Below, piece by piece: positions 1 to 8,909 of a stretch of 64,000 nucleotides of DNA. Location of the stretch: positions 40,143 to 104,142 of the forward strand of contig NZ_QPIB01000038.1 in the NCBI RefSeq assembly GCF_003671765.1. The letters are read 5' to 3'. Numbering within the stretch: the first letter of the stretch is position 1; each line of letters starts with the position of its first letter. The notes under the pieces are model-generated. The model saw nothing but the letters and a program-made list of their open reading frames with translations, ran no database searches and had not been told where the DNA came from. Both the position numbers and the translations under genes were made by a program. The DNA comes from Xenophilus sp. E41 (GTDB lineage Bacteria > Pseudomonadota > Gammaproteobacteria > Burkholderiales > Burkholderiaceae_C).

Positions 1-138
1 TCGCCGGCGCTCGAGCCCCGGCTGCGCGTGCTCGGCCTGGGTTCGAAGGAGAACATCGTCGGCACCGGCACCGACGACGTGGTCGACGCGGCCGACCGCC
101 GGGTCGACTTCCGCGTGGTGGACTGCGGGGCCGGCTGA
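1..138 (+). CDS. OmpA-family protein, C-terminal fragment (cut by window edge)
   Basis: Only the last 45 residues are in the window. They contain a Gly-rich stretch, an Asp-Asp pair and the NRRV-like segment AADRRVDFRVVDC, which match the end of the OmpA/MotB peptidoglycan-binding domain. In that family this domain anchors an outer-membrane protein to the cell wall. The reading frame is open from base 1 to a TGA at 136-138. The N-terminus, and so the type of protein (porin, lipoprotein or motor stator), cannot be judged. Confidence 0.6.
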   Translation, partial: SPALEPRLRVLGLGSKENIVGTGTDDVVDAADRRVDFRVVDCGAG

Positions 139-170
139 GCGGCGCGGATTCCAAAAGAAAAGTGGCTGCG

Positions 171-211
171 GCGCCCGTGGGGCGGGCGCGAGCAGCTATC
201 GTTTTGGTAGC
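171..211 (-). repeat. 41-bp two-hairpin interspersed repeat, copy A
   Basis: Read on the minus strand it is a 17-bp GCTAN..TAGC dyad, 5 nt, then a 19-bp GC dyad (GCGCCCG arms, 5-nt loop). A GCAGCC block and CTTTTC follow. It starts 20 bases after the stop of the minus-strand antiporter gene, so it could act as its terminator. Confidence 0.8.
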
Positions 212-231
212 AGGCCGACGTCGGTGACCGC

Positions 232-1773
232 TCAGGCCTCGTCCATCTCGAAGCGCTCGGGCGGCGACATCGCCAGGTCGGCCCAGTCCAGCTCGTGCTC
301 GAGCGTGTGGAACACGTCGTCGTCGATCGCGCCGGCGGCCCGCAGCTCGGCCAGCCGGGCGCGCTTGCCGATCAGGACCTCGCGCTTGAGCGCGTCGATG
401 GGCTGCGTGCTGCGCGGGCGGTGGCCCTGCAGCGCGGCAGCCCGTTCGGCGGCGTAGAGCTCGCGCAGGCGCACGGCCGGCTCGTCGCTGCGCTCGGCGA
501 TGCGGACCAGCCCGGCATCGATGAGCTCGGCGCGGGCATGGGCGACCTCGCGCGACAGCGAGTCGTCGGGCGGAAAGCGCAGCACGCGGATCAGCGGGCC
601 GAGCGTCAGGCCCTGCAGGACGAGCGTGCCCAGCACCACGGCCAGCGCGCTCAGCACGATCAGGTCGCGCTGCGGGAAACCCTCCGGCAGCGCCAGCGCG
701 GTGGCGAGGGTGACCAGCCCGCGCATGCCGCACCAGCTCGCGAGCACGCCCTGCGCCACCGAGGGCACGCGCTTGCCACGCCGCCTGTACAGCCAGCGCA
801 GCACGACGTTGTGCAGCATCACCCACACGATGCGCGTGACGATCACCGCGACCAGCACCGCGCCGGCGAAGCGCAGCGCCTCGCCCAGCGCCTCGGGCGC
901 CAGGCGCTGCACCACGGCGCGCGCCTGCAAGCCCAGCAGCAGGAAGGCCAGCACGTTGAGCAGGAAGACCGCCGTGTTCCACACCGAGTAGACATGGATG
1001 CGGTCGCGCGCGGGCGTGTGCGCCGGGGCGTAGCGCGCGACGACCATGCCGCAGGCGACCATCGCCAGCACGGCCGAGAGCTCCAGTCGCTCGGCCACGA
1101 TCCAGGTGCCGAATGCCAGCACGAAGCTCGCCACGGCACCGCTCAGCCGGCCGTAGAGCAGGGGCATGACCCAGGTGGCGAGCCGGCCCATGAGGCAGCC
1201 GACCAGCAGCCCGCCGGGCGCGGCCACCGCCAGCCGCGGCGCAAGCGAGCCCAGCGAGGCAGGGTGCAGCATCACGCCCACCGCAGCGCTGAAGATCAGC
1301 AGCGCTACCGCGTCGTTGAGCAGGCTCTCGCCCTTGAGCACGGTCACGGTGCTGCGCGGCAGCTGCGAGAAGCGCCCCAGCACCGCGGTGGCCGCCGCCG
1401 CATCGGGCGGCGCCACGATGGCACCCAGCGCGATGGCGGCGGCCAGTGGCATGCCGGCCAGCGCCACGCCCACCCCGGCCACCACCGCGGTCGTCACGAC
1501 GACGGCGATCGCGGCCAGCGACAGCAGCGGCAGCCAGTAGCGCCGCACGTCGCGTGGCGGGAAGTCGAAGGCCGCGTCGAACACCGCCGGGGCGATGAAC
1601 AGCGCCAGGGCCAGCGACGGGTCGATGCCGATGGCCGGCGCGCCGGGCAGGGCGGCGACGGCGACCCCGGCCAGCGCGAGCACGGTGGGGTAGGGAATGG
1701 ACAGTCGGCGCGTGAGGTGCAGCAGCACGATCGCCACCGTGATCAGGATCAGCGCACTTTCGAAAAGAACCAT
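232..1773 (-). CDS. CPA1-family cation:proton antiporter
   Basis: This 513-aa inner-membrane protein has about a dozen hydrophobic segments in its first 400 residues and a charged, helical cytoplasmic tail (about 410-513). Family hallmarks are visible: the PPD triad at 122-124 inside an alternating Ala/Gly helix, and GESLLNDA at 148-155, whose Asn-Asp pair is the ion-binding site of CPA1 exchangers. It should exchange Na+ or K+ for H+ and serve pH or salt homeostasis. The ATG start lies at the very beginning of the first membrane segment. It is monocistronic, and repeat copy A follows its stop. Which cation is moved cannot be read from the sequence. Confidence 0.88.
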   Translation of the reverse strand: MVLFESALILITVAIVLLHLTRRLSIPYPTVLALAGVAVAALPGAPAIGIDPSLALALFIAPAVFDAAFDFPPRDVRRYWLPLLSLAAIAVVVTTAVVAGVGVALAGMPLAAAIALGAIVAPPDAAAATAVLGRFSQLPRSTVTVLKGESLLNDAVALLIFSAAVGVMLHPASLGSLAPRLAVAAPGGLLVGCLMGRLATWVMPLLYGRLSGAVASFVLAFGTWIVAERLELSAVLAMVACGMVVARYAPAHTPARDRIHVYSVWNTAVFLLNVLAFLLLGLQARAVVQRLAPEALGEALRFAGAVLVAVIVTRIVWVMLHNVVLRWLYRRRGKRVPSVAQGVLASWCGMRGLVTLATALALPEGFPQRDLIVLSALAVVLGTLVLQGLTLGPLIRVLRFPPDDSLSREVAHARAELIDAGLVRIAERSDEPAVRLRELYAAERAAALQGHRPRSTQPIDALKREVLIGKRARLAELRAAGAIDDDVFHTLEHELDWADLAMSPPERFEMDEA

Positions 1774-2042
1774 GACGCCTCGCCCTCCTCGGCGGCGACG
1801 GGTGGAAATGGCCCGGTTCTACCCGATGGCAGGCCACCTGCTGCAGCGGGCATCCGAATCGATGCCCGCGCCGACGGCCTCGAGCGCGCACTGAACGTGT
1901 TCACAAATGATGGATATTTGTCACAGACTATTAATTCTTAAGGCCTCATGACGCGCCCGGCTCCTCCGTCGGGGGGAGGCCGCATCACAATCCATCCATC
2001 GAAAAAGCAAGGCCCGTGGCGCCCGTCACGGACGCAAAGGGA

Positions 2043-2471
2043 ATGGATCAAGCATCGTCGGGACCGTCGGACAGCAGCGCCGCCGCCGTGGAAGCGGCGG
2101 GGCAGCTTGCTGCCTCCAGCCTCCAGTTGCTGGCGATGCTCGACGTGGTCCACGACTGGGACCGGGGCGACGCCATCAGCGTCGGCGACTCGGCGCAGCA
2201 GACCGAGTCCCTCACGCGCTCCATCGGCACCAAGCTGGTCGCCGGCCAGGGCGAACTCGACCGCGCGCTGAAGACGCTCGAAGCGGTCGTGGTCCGCGCC
2301 GAGCGGCTGGCGCGGGTGGCGCCGGCCCAGGCGCGCGACGACGCCTCGGGGGGCGCAATGGCGAGCGCGCTGCGGCGCCTGGCCGCCGCCAGCGACGAGC
2401 TGCGGGGGCACCTGGAAGCGGCCGAACTCGAGTTGCCGGCCGACGGCGACCCCGGAGCGGGCAGCGCCTGA
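2043..2471 (+). CDS. Small Ala-rich acidic hypothetical protein
   Basis: The gene encodes 142 aa from an ATG at 2043. A GTG at 2016 would add nine residues and cannot be excluded, because neither start has a well-spaced ribosome binding site. The protein is soluble, rich in Ala, Glu and Asp, and predicted helical, with a central segment (IGTKLVAGQGELDRALKTLE) that looks amphipathic. I recognise no domain. Frame choice rests on the acidic, helix-like composition; the antisense frames read as Arg/Pro-rich shadow sequence. It precedes the drug exporter by 155 bases, with no evidence of shared function. Confidence 0.5.
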   Translation: MDQASSGPSDSSAAAVEAAGQLAASSLQLLAMLDVVHDWDRGDAISVGDSAQQTESLTRSIGTKLVAGQGELDRALKTLEAVVVRAERLARVAPAQARDDASGGAMASALRRLAAASDELRGHLEAAELELPADGDPGAGSA

Positions 2472-2626
2472 CGGCCAGCCGACCCACCGCCGACGGGGGC
2501 ATCGCGCAGGCCCCGCGCGCGCTGCGCCGCGGCTGACGACAATCGTCCGATGCCCCTGCTTCCGCGTCTTTCCGTCGGCATCGCCGTGTCCAGTCCCGCG
2601 CCGGCGCGCCGCACGGGGCGGGGCGC

Positions 2627-4066
2627 ATGAGCAGCGTGCTCTCCACGCCCTCGGCGACCGCGGCGTCCGACCTCGTGGTGCACGACGGCCTGCCGCCGCC
2701 CCAGCGCCGGCGCGCCATGCTCGTCATCATCCTCGGCATCGCCGTGGCGGTGCTCGACGGCACGATCATGAACCTCGCCTTGCCGGGCATCGCACGCGAG
2801 CTCGACGCCACCGCATCACAGGCCATCTGGGTCATCAACGCCTACCAGATCGCCACGCTGGTGATGCTGCTGCCGCTGGCCACGCTGGGCGACCTGGTCG
2901 GCTACCGGCGCGTGTACCTGGTGGGCATGGCGCTCTTCGCGGTGGCGTCGCTGGGCGCCATGCTGGCGCCCACGCTCGGCGCGCTGATCGCGGCGCGCGC
3001 GGTGCAGGGCCTGGGCGCGGCGGGCATCATGGCCGTCAATGCGGCGCTGGTGCGGCTGATCTTCCCGCGCGCGCAGCTCGGGCGCGGCATGGCGACCAAC
3101 TCGATGGTGGTGGCCACGGCCTCGGTGGCGGGGCCATCGGTGGCGGCGGCGATCCTGTCGGTGGCTTCGTGGCCGTGGCTCTTCGCGCTCAACCTGCCGC
3201 TGGGCGCGGTGGTGCTGGCGCTGGGCTGGTATGCGCTGCCGCGCAACGCCTCGGGCCCGACGGCCGGCGCGCGCATCTCGCCGCTGGACGTGCTGCTCAA
3301 CATCCTGATGTTCGCACTCGTGTTCGTCGGCGCCGACCGGCTGGGCGTGCGCGAGGGCGGCACCGGCGCGGTGTCGCTGGACGCCTTCGCGATGCTGGGC
3401 GCGGGCGTGCTGATCGGCGTGCTGTACGTGCGCCGCCAGCGCACGCGGGTGGCGCCGCTGTTCCCGGTCGACCTGCTGCGCATCCCGGTGTTCGCGCTGT
3501 CGATGGGCACCTCGGTGACGGCCTTCTGCGCGCAGATGCTGGCGTACATCGCGCTGCCCTTCCTGCTGCTCGACACCTACGGCCGCAGCCACCTGCAGGC
3601 GGGCCTGCTCATCACCGCCTGGCCGCTGGCCATCGTGGCGATGGGGCCGATCGTGGGGCGGCTGATCGGGCGCGTGCCGGACGGGCTGCTCGGCGGCATC
3701 GGCCTGGGCCTGCTGGCGACCGGGCTGGCGCTGCTGGCCGCGCTGCCCGCGCAGCCCTCGAACGCCGACATCGCCTGGCGCATGGCGGTGTGCGGGCTGG
3801 GCTTCGGGCTGTTCCAGTCGCCCAACAACCACACCATCGTGACCTCGCCGCCGCCGCACCGCAGCGGCGCCGCCAGCGGCATGCTGGGCACCGCGCGCCT
3901 CACGGGGCAGACGCTGGCAGCCGTCCTGCTGGCCGGGATCTTCAGCGTGTGGAGCCCGCACGACGGGCGCGGGCCGGTCATCGCGTTGACGCTGGCGGCG
4001 GTGTGCGCGGCTGTGGCCGGTGTGTGCAGCACGCTGCGCGTGCGCGCGGCCGGCGCGGCGCACTGA
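2627..4066 (+). CDS. MFS drug exporter, DHA2 (EmrB/QacA) family
   Basis: This is a 479-aa integral membrane protein with about fourteen hydrophobic segments. MFS signatures are present: VLDGTIMNLALP in the first helix (motif D of the DHA2 group), the loop GDLVGYRRVYLVG (motif A) after helix 2, and WPWLFALNLPLG at the end of the first half, typical of 14-helix exporters. It should expel hydrophobic drugs, or possibly metabolites, using the proton gradient. The ATG at 2627 is the first in frame and leaves a cytoplasmic leader of about 30 residues. No membrane-fusion partner gene is adjacent, so it probably acts as a single-component inner-membrane pump. Substrate unknown. Confidence 0.88.
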   Translation: MSSVLSTPSATAASDLVVHDGLPPPQRRRAMLVIILGIAVAVLDGTIMNLALPGIARELDATASQAIWVINAYQIATLVMLLPLATLGDLVGYRRVYLVGMALFAVASLGAMLAPTLGALIAARAVQGLGAAGIMAVNAALVRLIFPRAQLGRGMATNSMVVATASVAGPSVAAAILSVASWPWLFALNLPLGAVVLALGWYALPRNASGPTAGARISPLDVLLNILMFALVFVGADRLGVREGGTGAVSLDAFAMLGAGVLIGVLYVRRQRTRVAPLFPVDLLRIPVFALSMGTSVTAFCAQMLAYIALPFLLLDTYGRSHLQAGLLITAWPLAIVAMGPIVGRLIGRVPDGLLGGIGLGLLATGLALLAALPAQPSNADIAWRMAVCGLGFGLFQSPNNHTIVTSPPPHRSGAASGMLGTARLTGQTLAAVLLAGIFSVWSPHDGRGPVIALTLAAVCAAVAGVCSTLRVRAAGAAH

Positions 4067-4097
4067 GCACGCGGCGTTCAAAGAAAAGATGAGGGGA

Positions 4098-4138
4098 GTG
4101 CCCGCGGGACGGGCGCGGCGCGCTATGAATTCAATAGC
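4098..4138 (-). repeat. 41-bp two-hairpin interspersed repeat, copy B
   Basis: It has a GCTAT/ATAGC dyad (4122-4138) and a GC dyad (4098-4116) separated by 5 nt, followed on the minus strand by a T-rich stretch. It lies in the convergent gap between the exporter and the 66-aa gene, 15 bases past the latter's stop. Confidence 0.8.
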
Positions 4139-4153
4139 GGCGGGCGGGCCGCA

Positions 4154-4354
4154 TCAATCGGCCAGTCGACGCACGACGTCGACACCCATCGCCAACGCGT
4201 TCGAGTAGGTGGGTTGCGCGCGGGCCGCGGATTCGATCCGCCGGTAGATCATCACCTCGCCCTCGTCGGGCTCCGAAGCCTCCAGCACCACCCAGTAGAA
4301 CTGGCCTTCGCCGCGTTCCTCCACGGTGAGCGCCATGTCTCTCAAACTCAGCAC
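4154..4354 (-). CDS. Conserved-looking 66-aa hypothetical protein
   Basis: The GTG start at 4354 is chosen because GGAGGAG lies about seven bases upstream on the minus strand. The first ATG, at 4336, has no such site. The product is a small soluble acidic protein with a beta-strand-like core (GQFYWVVLEASE) followed by a short helix near the end (SNALAMGVDVVRRLAD). I do not recognise the family. It is an independent transcription unit between two transporters, and the repeat beyond its stop may terminate it. Confidence 0.6.
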   Translation of the reverse strand: MLSLRDMALTVEERGEGQFYWVVLEASEPDEGEVMIYRRIESAARAQPTYSNALAMGVDVVRRLAD

Positions 4355-4467
4355 ATTCTTCTCCTCCAGACCGTGGGTCGAGGATAACGAACGAGCGCCG
4401 CGAATGTGAGCAACAGGGCCGGGGGTTAGGCAACAAACTGTTCCAGACCGTGCCCCGGGGCCGCGCG

Positions 4468-5733
4468 TCAGACCGGCCGCCCGAGGGCAGCGCCCCGCAG
4501 CTCGTTGCCACCCGCGCGCACCACCCGGTTGAACAGCGGCGTCGCCATCAGCGTGGTGACGATGGCCATGAGCACCAGGATCGCGAACAGGCCCGGCTCG
4601 ATCACGCCGGCCTGCAGGCCGATGTTGATGATGATCAGCTCCATCAGGCCGCGGGCGTTCATCAGCGCGCCGATCGCCATCGCGTCGCGGTTGTTCTCGC
4701 CCGTGAGTCGCGCCGCGGCCCAGCACGCGATGCCCTTGCCGGCGAAGGACGCCGCCAGGATGGCCAGCGCTGCCAGCAGCAGGGCAGGCTGCATGACCAT
4801 GTTGAGCTGCGTGTTCAGGCCCGAGTAGGTGAAGAACATGGGCAGCAGGAAGACGACTACGAAGGGCTGCAGCTGCGCGCGCAGCCTGGCGGTGAACTCG
4901 CCACGCGGCAGGCAGGCGCCGAGGATGAAGCCGCCGAACACGGCATGGATGCCGATCGCGTCCATGGCCCAGGCGCTCAGGCAGAAGAGGGCGAGCACGA
5001 TGGCCAGCAGCGTCGGGCTCAGCGGCTCGCCCGGTTTCGCGTGGTCCGCCAGGCGCGCCAGCAGGCGCCGGCCCACGAGCAGCATGAACAGCGCATAGCC
5101 GATGCCGCCGCCGACGGCGAGCCACGCGCCCGTCCAGCTGCCGCCGAAGCTGGCCAGCACCACGGCCAGGATGCACCAGGCGGCCGCGTCGTCCACCGCG
5201 CCCGCCGTGAGCGCCAGGGTGCCCAGCGAGGTGCCGGCGATGCCGCGCTCGTGGATGATGCGCGCCAGCATCGGGAAGGCGGTGATGGCGATGGCCGCGC
5301 CGAGGAAGAGCGAGGCCTCGAGTTCCTTGGCCTTGGCCGAGAAGAGGCCCGGCACCTCGTGCAGCCAGGGCACGAGCAGGAAGGCCAGCGCAAAGGGCAC
5401 CGCGATGCCCGCCACCGACACCGACACGGCGCTGCGGGCACGGCTCCTGAAGTGATCGGCATTGAACTCGGTGCCGACCAGGAACATGTACATGCCCACG
5501 CCCAGCTGGCCGCAGACGTACAGCATGCCCAGCGTGGGCTTGGGGAAGAGCGCCTGCTGCAGCTCGGGCAGGAACAGCCCGAAGAGCGAGGGGCCGAGCG
5601 CCACGCCCGCGATCATCTCGCCCACCACCTGGGGCTGGCCGACGCGCTGCGCCAGCTTGCCGACCAGACGGCACACCAGCAGAATCACGGCCGCCTGGAG
5701 GAAGAAATAGACCGAGAGCTGGCTGATGGGCAT
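4468..5733 (-). CDS. CPA2-family cation:proton antiporter (KefB/NapA type)
   Basis: A 421-aa membrane protein with about 12-13 hydrophobic segments. N-terminal features are typical of CPA2: QPQVVGEMIAGVALGPS near residue 30 and FLVGTEFN near residue 85. The inner helix AGAVDDAAAWCILAV carries the conserved Asp-Asp pair used for ion/proton exchange. It lacks the C-terminal RCK/TrkA-N domain of full KefB/C, so it is the short form. It is the second, unrelated antiporter within 6 kb. It probably serves K+ or Na+ efflux at the inner membrane; the ion is not deducible. Confidence 0.87.
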   Translation of the reverse strand: MPISQLSVYFFLQAAVILLVCRLVGKLAQRVGQPQVVGEMIAGVALGPSLFGLFLPELQQALFPKPTLGMLYVCGQLGVGMYMFLVGTEFNADHFRSRARSAVSVSVAGIAVPFALAFLLVPWLHEVPGLFSAKAKELEASLFLGAAIAITAFPMLARIIHERGIAGTSLGTLALTAGAVDDAAAWCILAVVLASFGGSWTGAWLAVGGGIGYALFMLLVGRRLLARLADHAKPGEPLSPTLLAIVLALFCLSAWAMDAIGIHAVFGGFILGACLPRGEFTARLRAQLQPFVVVFLLPMFFTYSGLNTQLNMVMQPALLLAALAILAASFAGKGIACWAAARLTGENNRDAMAIGALMNARGLMELIIINIGLQAGVIEPGLFAILVLMAIVTTLMATPLFNRVVRAGGNELRGAALGRPV

Positions 5734-5824
5734 GGTGAAGTTCGACGAACGAGGAGGCGGCGATTATGCGGACCGGCGGTGCCGGGCCTGCAACGCGGCG
5801 TGACACGGGCGTCGCGGCGCGCGT

Positions 5825-6472
5825 TCAGGCGGCGGGCGGAAAGTCGACGCCGCGCTGCGGCGCCTGCCAGCGCGGGTACTTGTGCATCACGCGCGGCCAC
5901 AGCGGCCCTTGCAGCCAGCCGTCGAGCCAGGCCTGCAGCCGTGGCCAGGGCCGGGCGGCGAACCATGCCGCATCGACCTGCGCGAACTGGCGCACGAAGG
6001 GCATCCACGCGGCATCGGCGAGGCGCGGCTGGTCGTCGCACAGGAAGGCGCGGGTGCGCAGGCGCGCCTCGAGTTCATCGAGGATCGTGGCCGCTTCGGC
6101 CTGCGCGGCGCCGGCCGGTCGGTCGGCGTGACGCTCGGGGTACTTGTACGCGTCCAGCGCTCGCTTGAAGGGCCCGTCGCACTGCGCCATGAGCGCCTGC
6201 GTCGCGTCCGCGTCGCCATTCAGCCAGGTTTCGGGGTCGTGCCGCGCGAGTGCCCAGCGCATGACGTCCAGGCTCTGGTCGATCACGTCACCGCCGGGCA
6301 GCACCAGCACCGGCACGGTGGCCTTGGGCGATGCGGCCAGCAATTCGGGCGGCTTGTCGCGCAGCACCACCTCGCGCAGCTCGCAGTGCTGCCCACTCAC
6401 GGCGAGCGCCAGCCGCGCCCGCATCGCATAGGGGCAGCGCCGGAAGGAATACAGCACCGGCAGGGCGCTCAC
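5825..6472 (-). CDS. Glutathione S-transferase family protein
   Basis: The 215-aa product starts at a GTG whose last bases overlap the stop of the MATE gene (GTGA), so the two are translationally coupled. The N-terminal thioredoxin-like half has SFRRCPYAMRARLAL with the redox-type Cys at about 13, the cis-proline segment TVPVLV at 52-57, and DQSLDVM where the family has the gamma-glutamyl-binding Glu/Gln-Ser. The C-terminal half is the all-helical GST domain. It resembles the bacterial Cys-type (omega/DUF) GSTs that reduce mixed disulfides. Coupling to a multidrug exporter suggests a detoxification pair, which is inference. Confidence 0.85.
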   Translation of the reverse strand: MSALPVLYSFRRCPYAMRARLALAVSGQHCELREVVLRDKPPELLAASPKATVPVLVLPGGDVIDQSLDVMRWALARHDPETWLNGDADATQALMAQCDGPFKRALDAYKYPERHADRPAGAAQAEAATILDELEARLRTRAFLCDDQPRLADAAWMPFVRQFAQVDAAWFAARPWPRLQAWLDGWLQGPLWPRVMHKYPRWQAPQRGVDFPPAA

Positions 6473-7959
6473 ACCAGTCGCCGGATCGCCTTCTTGCGCC
6501 ACACGAAGCGGTAGTACGCTGCCTGCAGCAGCAGCATGCTGCCGAAGGACGCGGGGTACGCGATCCACACGCCCGACAGGCCGATGCGCTGGCTCATGAA
6601 CCAGCCCACCGGCACCGACACGCACAGCACGCAGAAGATCGAGATGGCGGTGGGCACCAGCACCGTGCCGCTGGCCCGCATGATCCCCGACAGCGCCGAG
6701 GCCATGCCGAAGACCACCAGGCTCCACAGCATGATGTGCAGCAGCTGCTGCGCCACCTCGATGACCGCCGGGTCGGTGATGAACCAGCCCATCAGCGGCC
6801 GCGAGAACAGGTAGCCGAGCAGCACCAGCGAGCCGGTGAGCACCAGGTTCATCATCAGTGCCGTGCGCGTGATGGCGCCCAGCCGGTCGACTCGGCCCGC
6901 GCCGATGGCCTGTGCGCCGAGGATCGAGGCCGTGATCGCGATCGAGATCGCCGGGAACTGCACGTAGGCGACCACCTGGTTGACCGCGCCGTACGCCGCC
7001 GTGGCATGCGAGCCGAAGCCGTTGACCAGGCCCAGCAGCACCAGCTCGGCAAGCGCCACCACGATCATCTGCACGCCGGTGGGCACGCCCACCTTGAGGA
7101 TGGCCTTGAGCAGATGCGGCCGCACGCGCAGGTGCCGCACGAAGTCGGCGTCCGGCGCCAGCGGGCTCTTCTTGCGCCGCAGGTACCAGCCCAGCCACAG
7201 CGTGGCGACCACGAAGGCGACCACGGTCGCGCAGGCGCCGCTGGCCACGCCCATCTGCGGCAGCCCGCCCCAGCCGCGGATGAGCGCGGGCGTGAGCACC
7301 AGGCCCACGGCGGTGGAAATGAGCAGCGTGAACAGCGGCGTGACCGTGTCGCCCACGCCGCGCAGCATGGCCGTGGAGAGCAGGAACACGAACAGGCCCG
7401 GCATCGCGATCAGGATGATGCGCGCGTAGCGCGTGGCGTCGGGCAGGATGTCGGCCGGCGTGCCCAGCGCGTGCAGCATGGGCTGCGTGAAGGTGCCGCC
7501 GAAGAGCGCCACCAGCAGGCCGAACAGCACCACCACCGTGAGCGCGGTGCCGGCCACGGCGCGCGCCTTCTCGCGGTCCTGCGCGCCCCAGGCCTGGCCG
7601 ATGAGCACCGAGGCGCCGCCGCCCAGGCCGATGGTGAAGGCGATGAAGAAGAACATCACCGGGAAGAAGCCCGACACCGCCGCCAGCGCCTGCACGCCGA
7701 TCATCTGGCCGATGTAGACGTTGTTGAGCGTGCCCGACAGCGACTGCAGGATGTTCGACAGCAGCATCGGCGCCAGGAAGAACAGGAAGGTCTGCCACAG
7801 CGGCTTGTTGCCGGCGATGGCGACCGGCCGCCCGCGCGTGGAAACGGGGGCGGTCGCAGGCGGCGGCACCGGGTCGGCAACGGCGGCGGGCGGCGCCACG
7901 GTCTCGCCCGCCACGCGTGCGGCTTCGGGTTGCGGGACCAGCGGTTGCGCGGCGCTCAT
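6469..7959 (-). CDS. MATE-family multidrug efflux transporter
   Basis: A 496-aa protein with a Pro/Ala-rich N-terminal leader (about 45 residues) and then twelve hydrophobic segments. NVYIGQMIGVQALAAVSGFFP and the loop GGGASVLIGQAWGAQDREKA are characteristic of the MATE first bundle, and the second half repeats the pattern (AISIAITASILGAQAIGAGR). It exports cationic or xenobiotic compounds coupled to Na+ or H+. The long leader is unusual, and a start close to the first helix is possible, but no better-placed ATG is evident. It is first gene of a two-gene unit with the GST. Confidence 0.88.
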   Translation of the reverse strand: MSAAQPLVPQPEAARVAGETVAPPAAVADPVPPPATAPVSTRGRPVAIAGNKPLWQTFLFFLAPMLLSNILQSLSGTLNNVYIGQMIGVQALAAVSGFFPVMFFFIAFTIGLGGGASVLIGQAWGAQDREKARAVAGTALTVVVLFGLLVALFGGTFTQPMLHALGTPADILPDATRYARIILIAMPGLFVFLLSTAMLRGVGDTVTPLFTLLISTAVGLVLTPALIRGWGGLPQMGVASGACATVVAFVVATLWLGWYLRRKKSPLAPDADFVRHLRVRPHLLKAILKVGVPTGVQMIVVALAELVLLGLVNGFGSHATAAYGAVNQVVAYVQFPAISIAITASILGAQAIGAGRVDRLGAITRTALMMNLVLTGSLVLLGYLFSRPLMGWFITDPAVIEVAQQLLHIMLWSLVVFGMASALSGIMRASGTVLVPTAISIFCVLCVSVPVGWFMSQRIGLSGVWIAYPASFGSMLLLQAAYYRFVWRKKAIRRLV

Positions 7960-8073
7960 GCGGGCACCGCCGGCGCGGTGGCGGCGCGTGCGCGTTGCAC
8001 GGCAGGCAGGGGTCTGCCGGCCCGCCAGGGGCCGCGGATCGGATGAAAGATGCTCATCGGAAAATTGGAAGAT

Positions 8074-8652
8074 TCAGGCATCGGCGCCGGGTGCCGGCGC
8101 ATTCCATGCGGGGGCCGCCAGGCCGCGGACGAATTCGGCCACGTCGGCCGGCCAGTCGCTCACGTAGCTGTTGAAGCGCGCGCGCTCGCCCGCGAAAAGC
8201 GAACGGGCCGCCTCCTCGAAGCCGGGCAACTCGCTGCCCAGGACGCTCATTGCGCCGTAGGCCGCCTCGCGCGCGGCACGCACTTGGTCGCGTTCGGCGT
8301 AGGTGCGTCGGGCCTCGTCGATCAGGCGACGCAGCGCGACCGACGCGCCACCGGGCTGGCGGCTGAGCCAGTCCCAGTGCCGCGGCAGCAGCGTGACCTC
8401 GCGTGCGACCACGCCCAGCTTGGGGCGGCCGACGCCGCGGGCCGGCGCGTCCTCGACGCTGGCCGCGGACCCGGCATCGGAGCGCAGGTCGAGCTCGACC
8501 CGTTCGCCGGTCTCGGCGTCGAACACCACGGCCCCCGCGCCGCCCTCGTGCGCGCGCAGGGCGGCGAGCACGTCGTCGCGATGCCCGCGGGCGATGCGAC
8601 GGTGTGCCAGGAACGCGATCAGGGTCGGGGCAGGAGGAGGGTCGGAGGTCAT
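8074..8652 (-). CDS. DUF2239 family protein
   Basis: The 192-aa product has the family core RGVGRPKLGVVAREVTLLPR followed by HWDWLSRQPGGASVALRRL, the part conserved in DUF2239 proteins. An N-terminal beta-rich segment (AVVFDAETGERVELDLR) precedes it. Function is unknown. The VTLLPRHWDWL...VALRRLIDEARR part resembles the DNA-contact helices of small ribbon or arc-type proteins, so a nucleic-acid role is possible, but this is speculation. The ATG at 8652 is the first Met before the conserved N-terminus. Two perfect palindromes lie 29-60 bases upstream of it (see the 8681-8712 entry). Confidence 0.8.
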   Translation of the reverse strand: MTSDPPPAPTLIAFLAHRRIARGHRDDVLAALRAHEGGAGAVVFDAETGERVELDLRSDAGSAASVEDAPARGVGRPKLGVVAREVTLLPRHWDWLSRQPGGASVALRRLIDEARRTYAERDQVRAAREAAYGAMSVLGSELPGFEEAARSLFAGERARFNSYVSDWPADVAEFVRGLAAPAWNAPAPGADA

Positions 8653-8680
8653 GGTGAAAATTCTACCCGGGCTTAAATGA

Positions 8681-8712
8681 GTATTGCAATACACCCGGGT
8701 GAAAATTGCAAT
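8681..8712. promoter_or_regulatory. Palindrome cluster upstream of DUF2239 gene (candidate operator)
   Basis: GTATTGCAATAC (8681-8692) and CACCCGGGTG (8692-8701) are perfect abutting palindromes. ATTGCAAT recurs at 8705-8712 and ACCCGGG recurs at 8665-8671. This density of dyads beside a start codon is typical of a regulator-binding region. The regulator is unknown. Confidence 0.5.
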
Positions 8713-8736
8713 TCTTCTGCGCCAAATCGGTGCCCT

Positions 8737-8777
8737 GCGCCCATGGGGCGGGCGCCACCAGCTATGAATTCCATAGC
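8737..8777 (-). repeat. 41-bp two-hairpin interspersed repeat, copy C
   Basis: Here the GC dyad (8737-8755) comes first and the GCTAT-N7-ATAGC dyad (8761-8777) second. It sits in the divergent gap between the DUF2239 gene and pqiA, not behind any same-strand stop, so a terminator role is less obvious than for copies A, B and D. Confidence 0.8.
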
Positions 8778-8909
8778 GGCGATGCCGTCCGACAGCGCCG
8801 CGCGCGGCTTTGGGCAGAATCGGCGCAATGTTCGCTGCTTCCTTCGTTGCGCGCTTGTGCTCGCCTGCCGCCCCCGGGGCGGCGTTTTTCATCGTGGCCG
8901 ACTGAAGGG

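Noticed and set aside
295..1941. Long plus-strand open frame (548 codons) opposite the CPA1 antiporter
   Set aside because: Its translation is dominated by His, Gln, Arg and Ala without any domain; it is the usual antisense shadow in GC-rich DNA, and the minus-strand frame has clear antiporter motifs.
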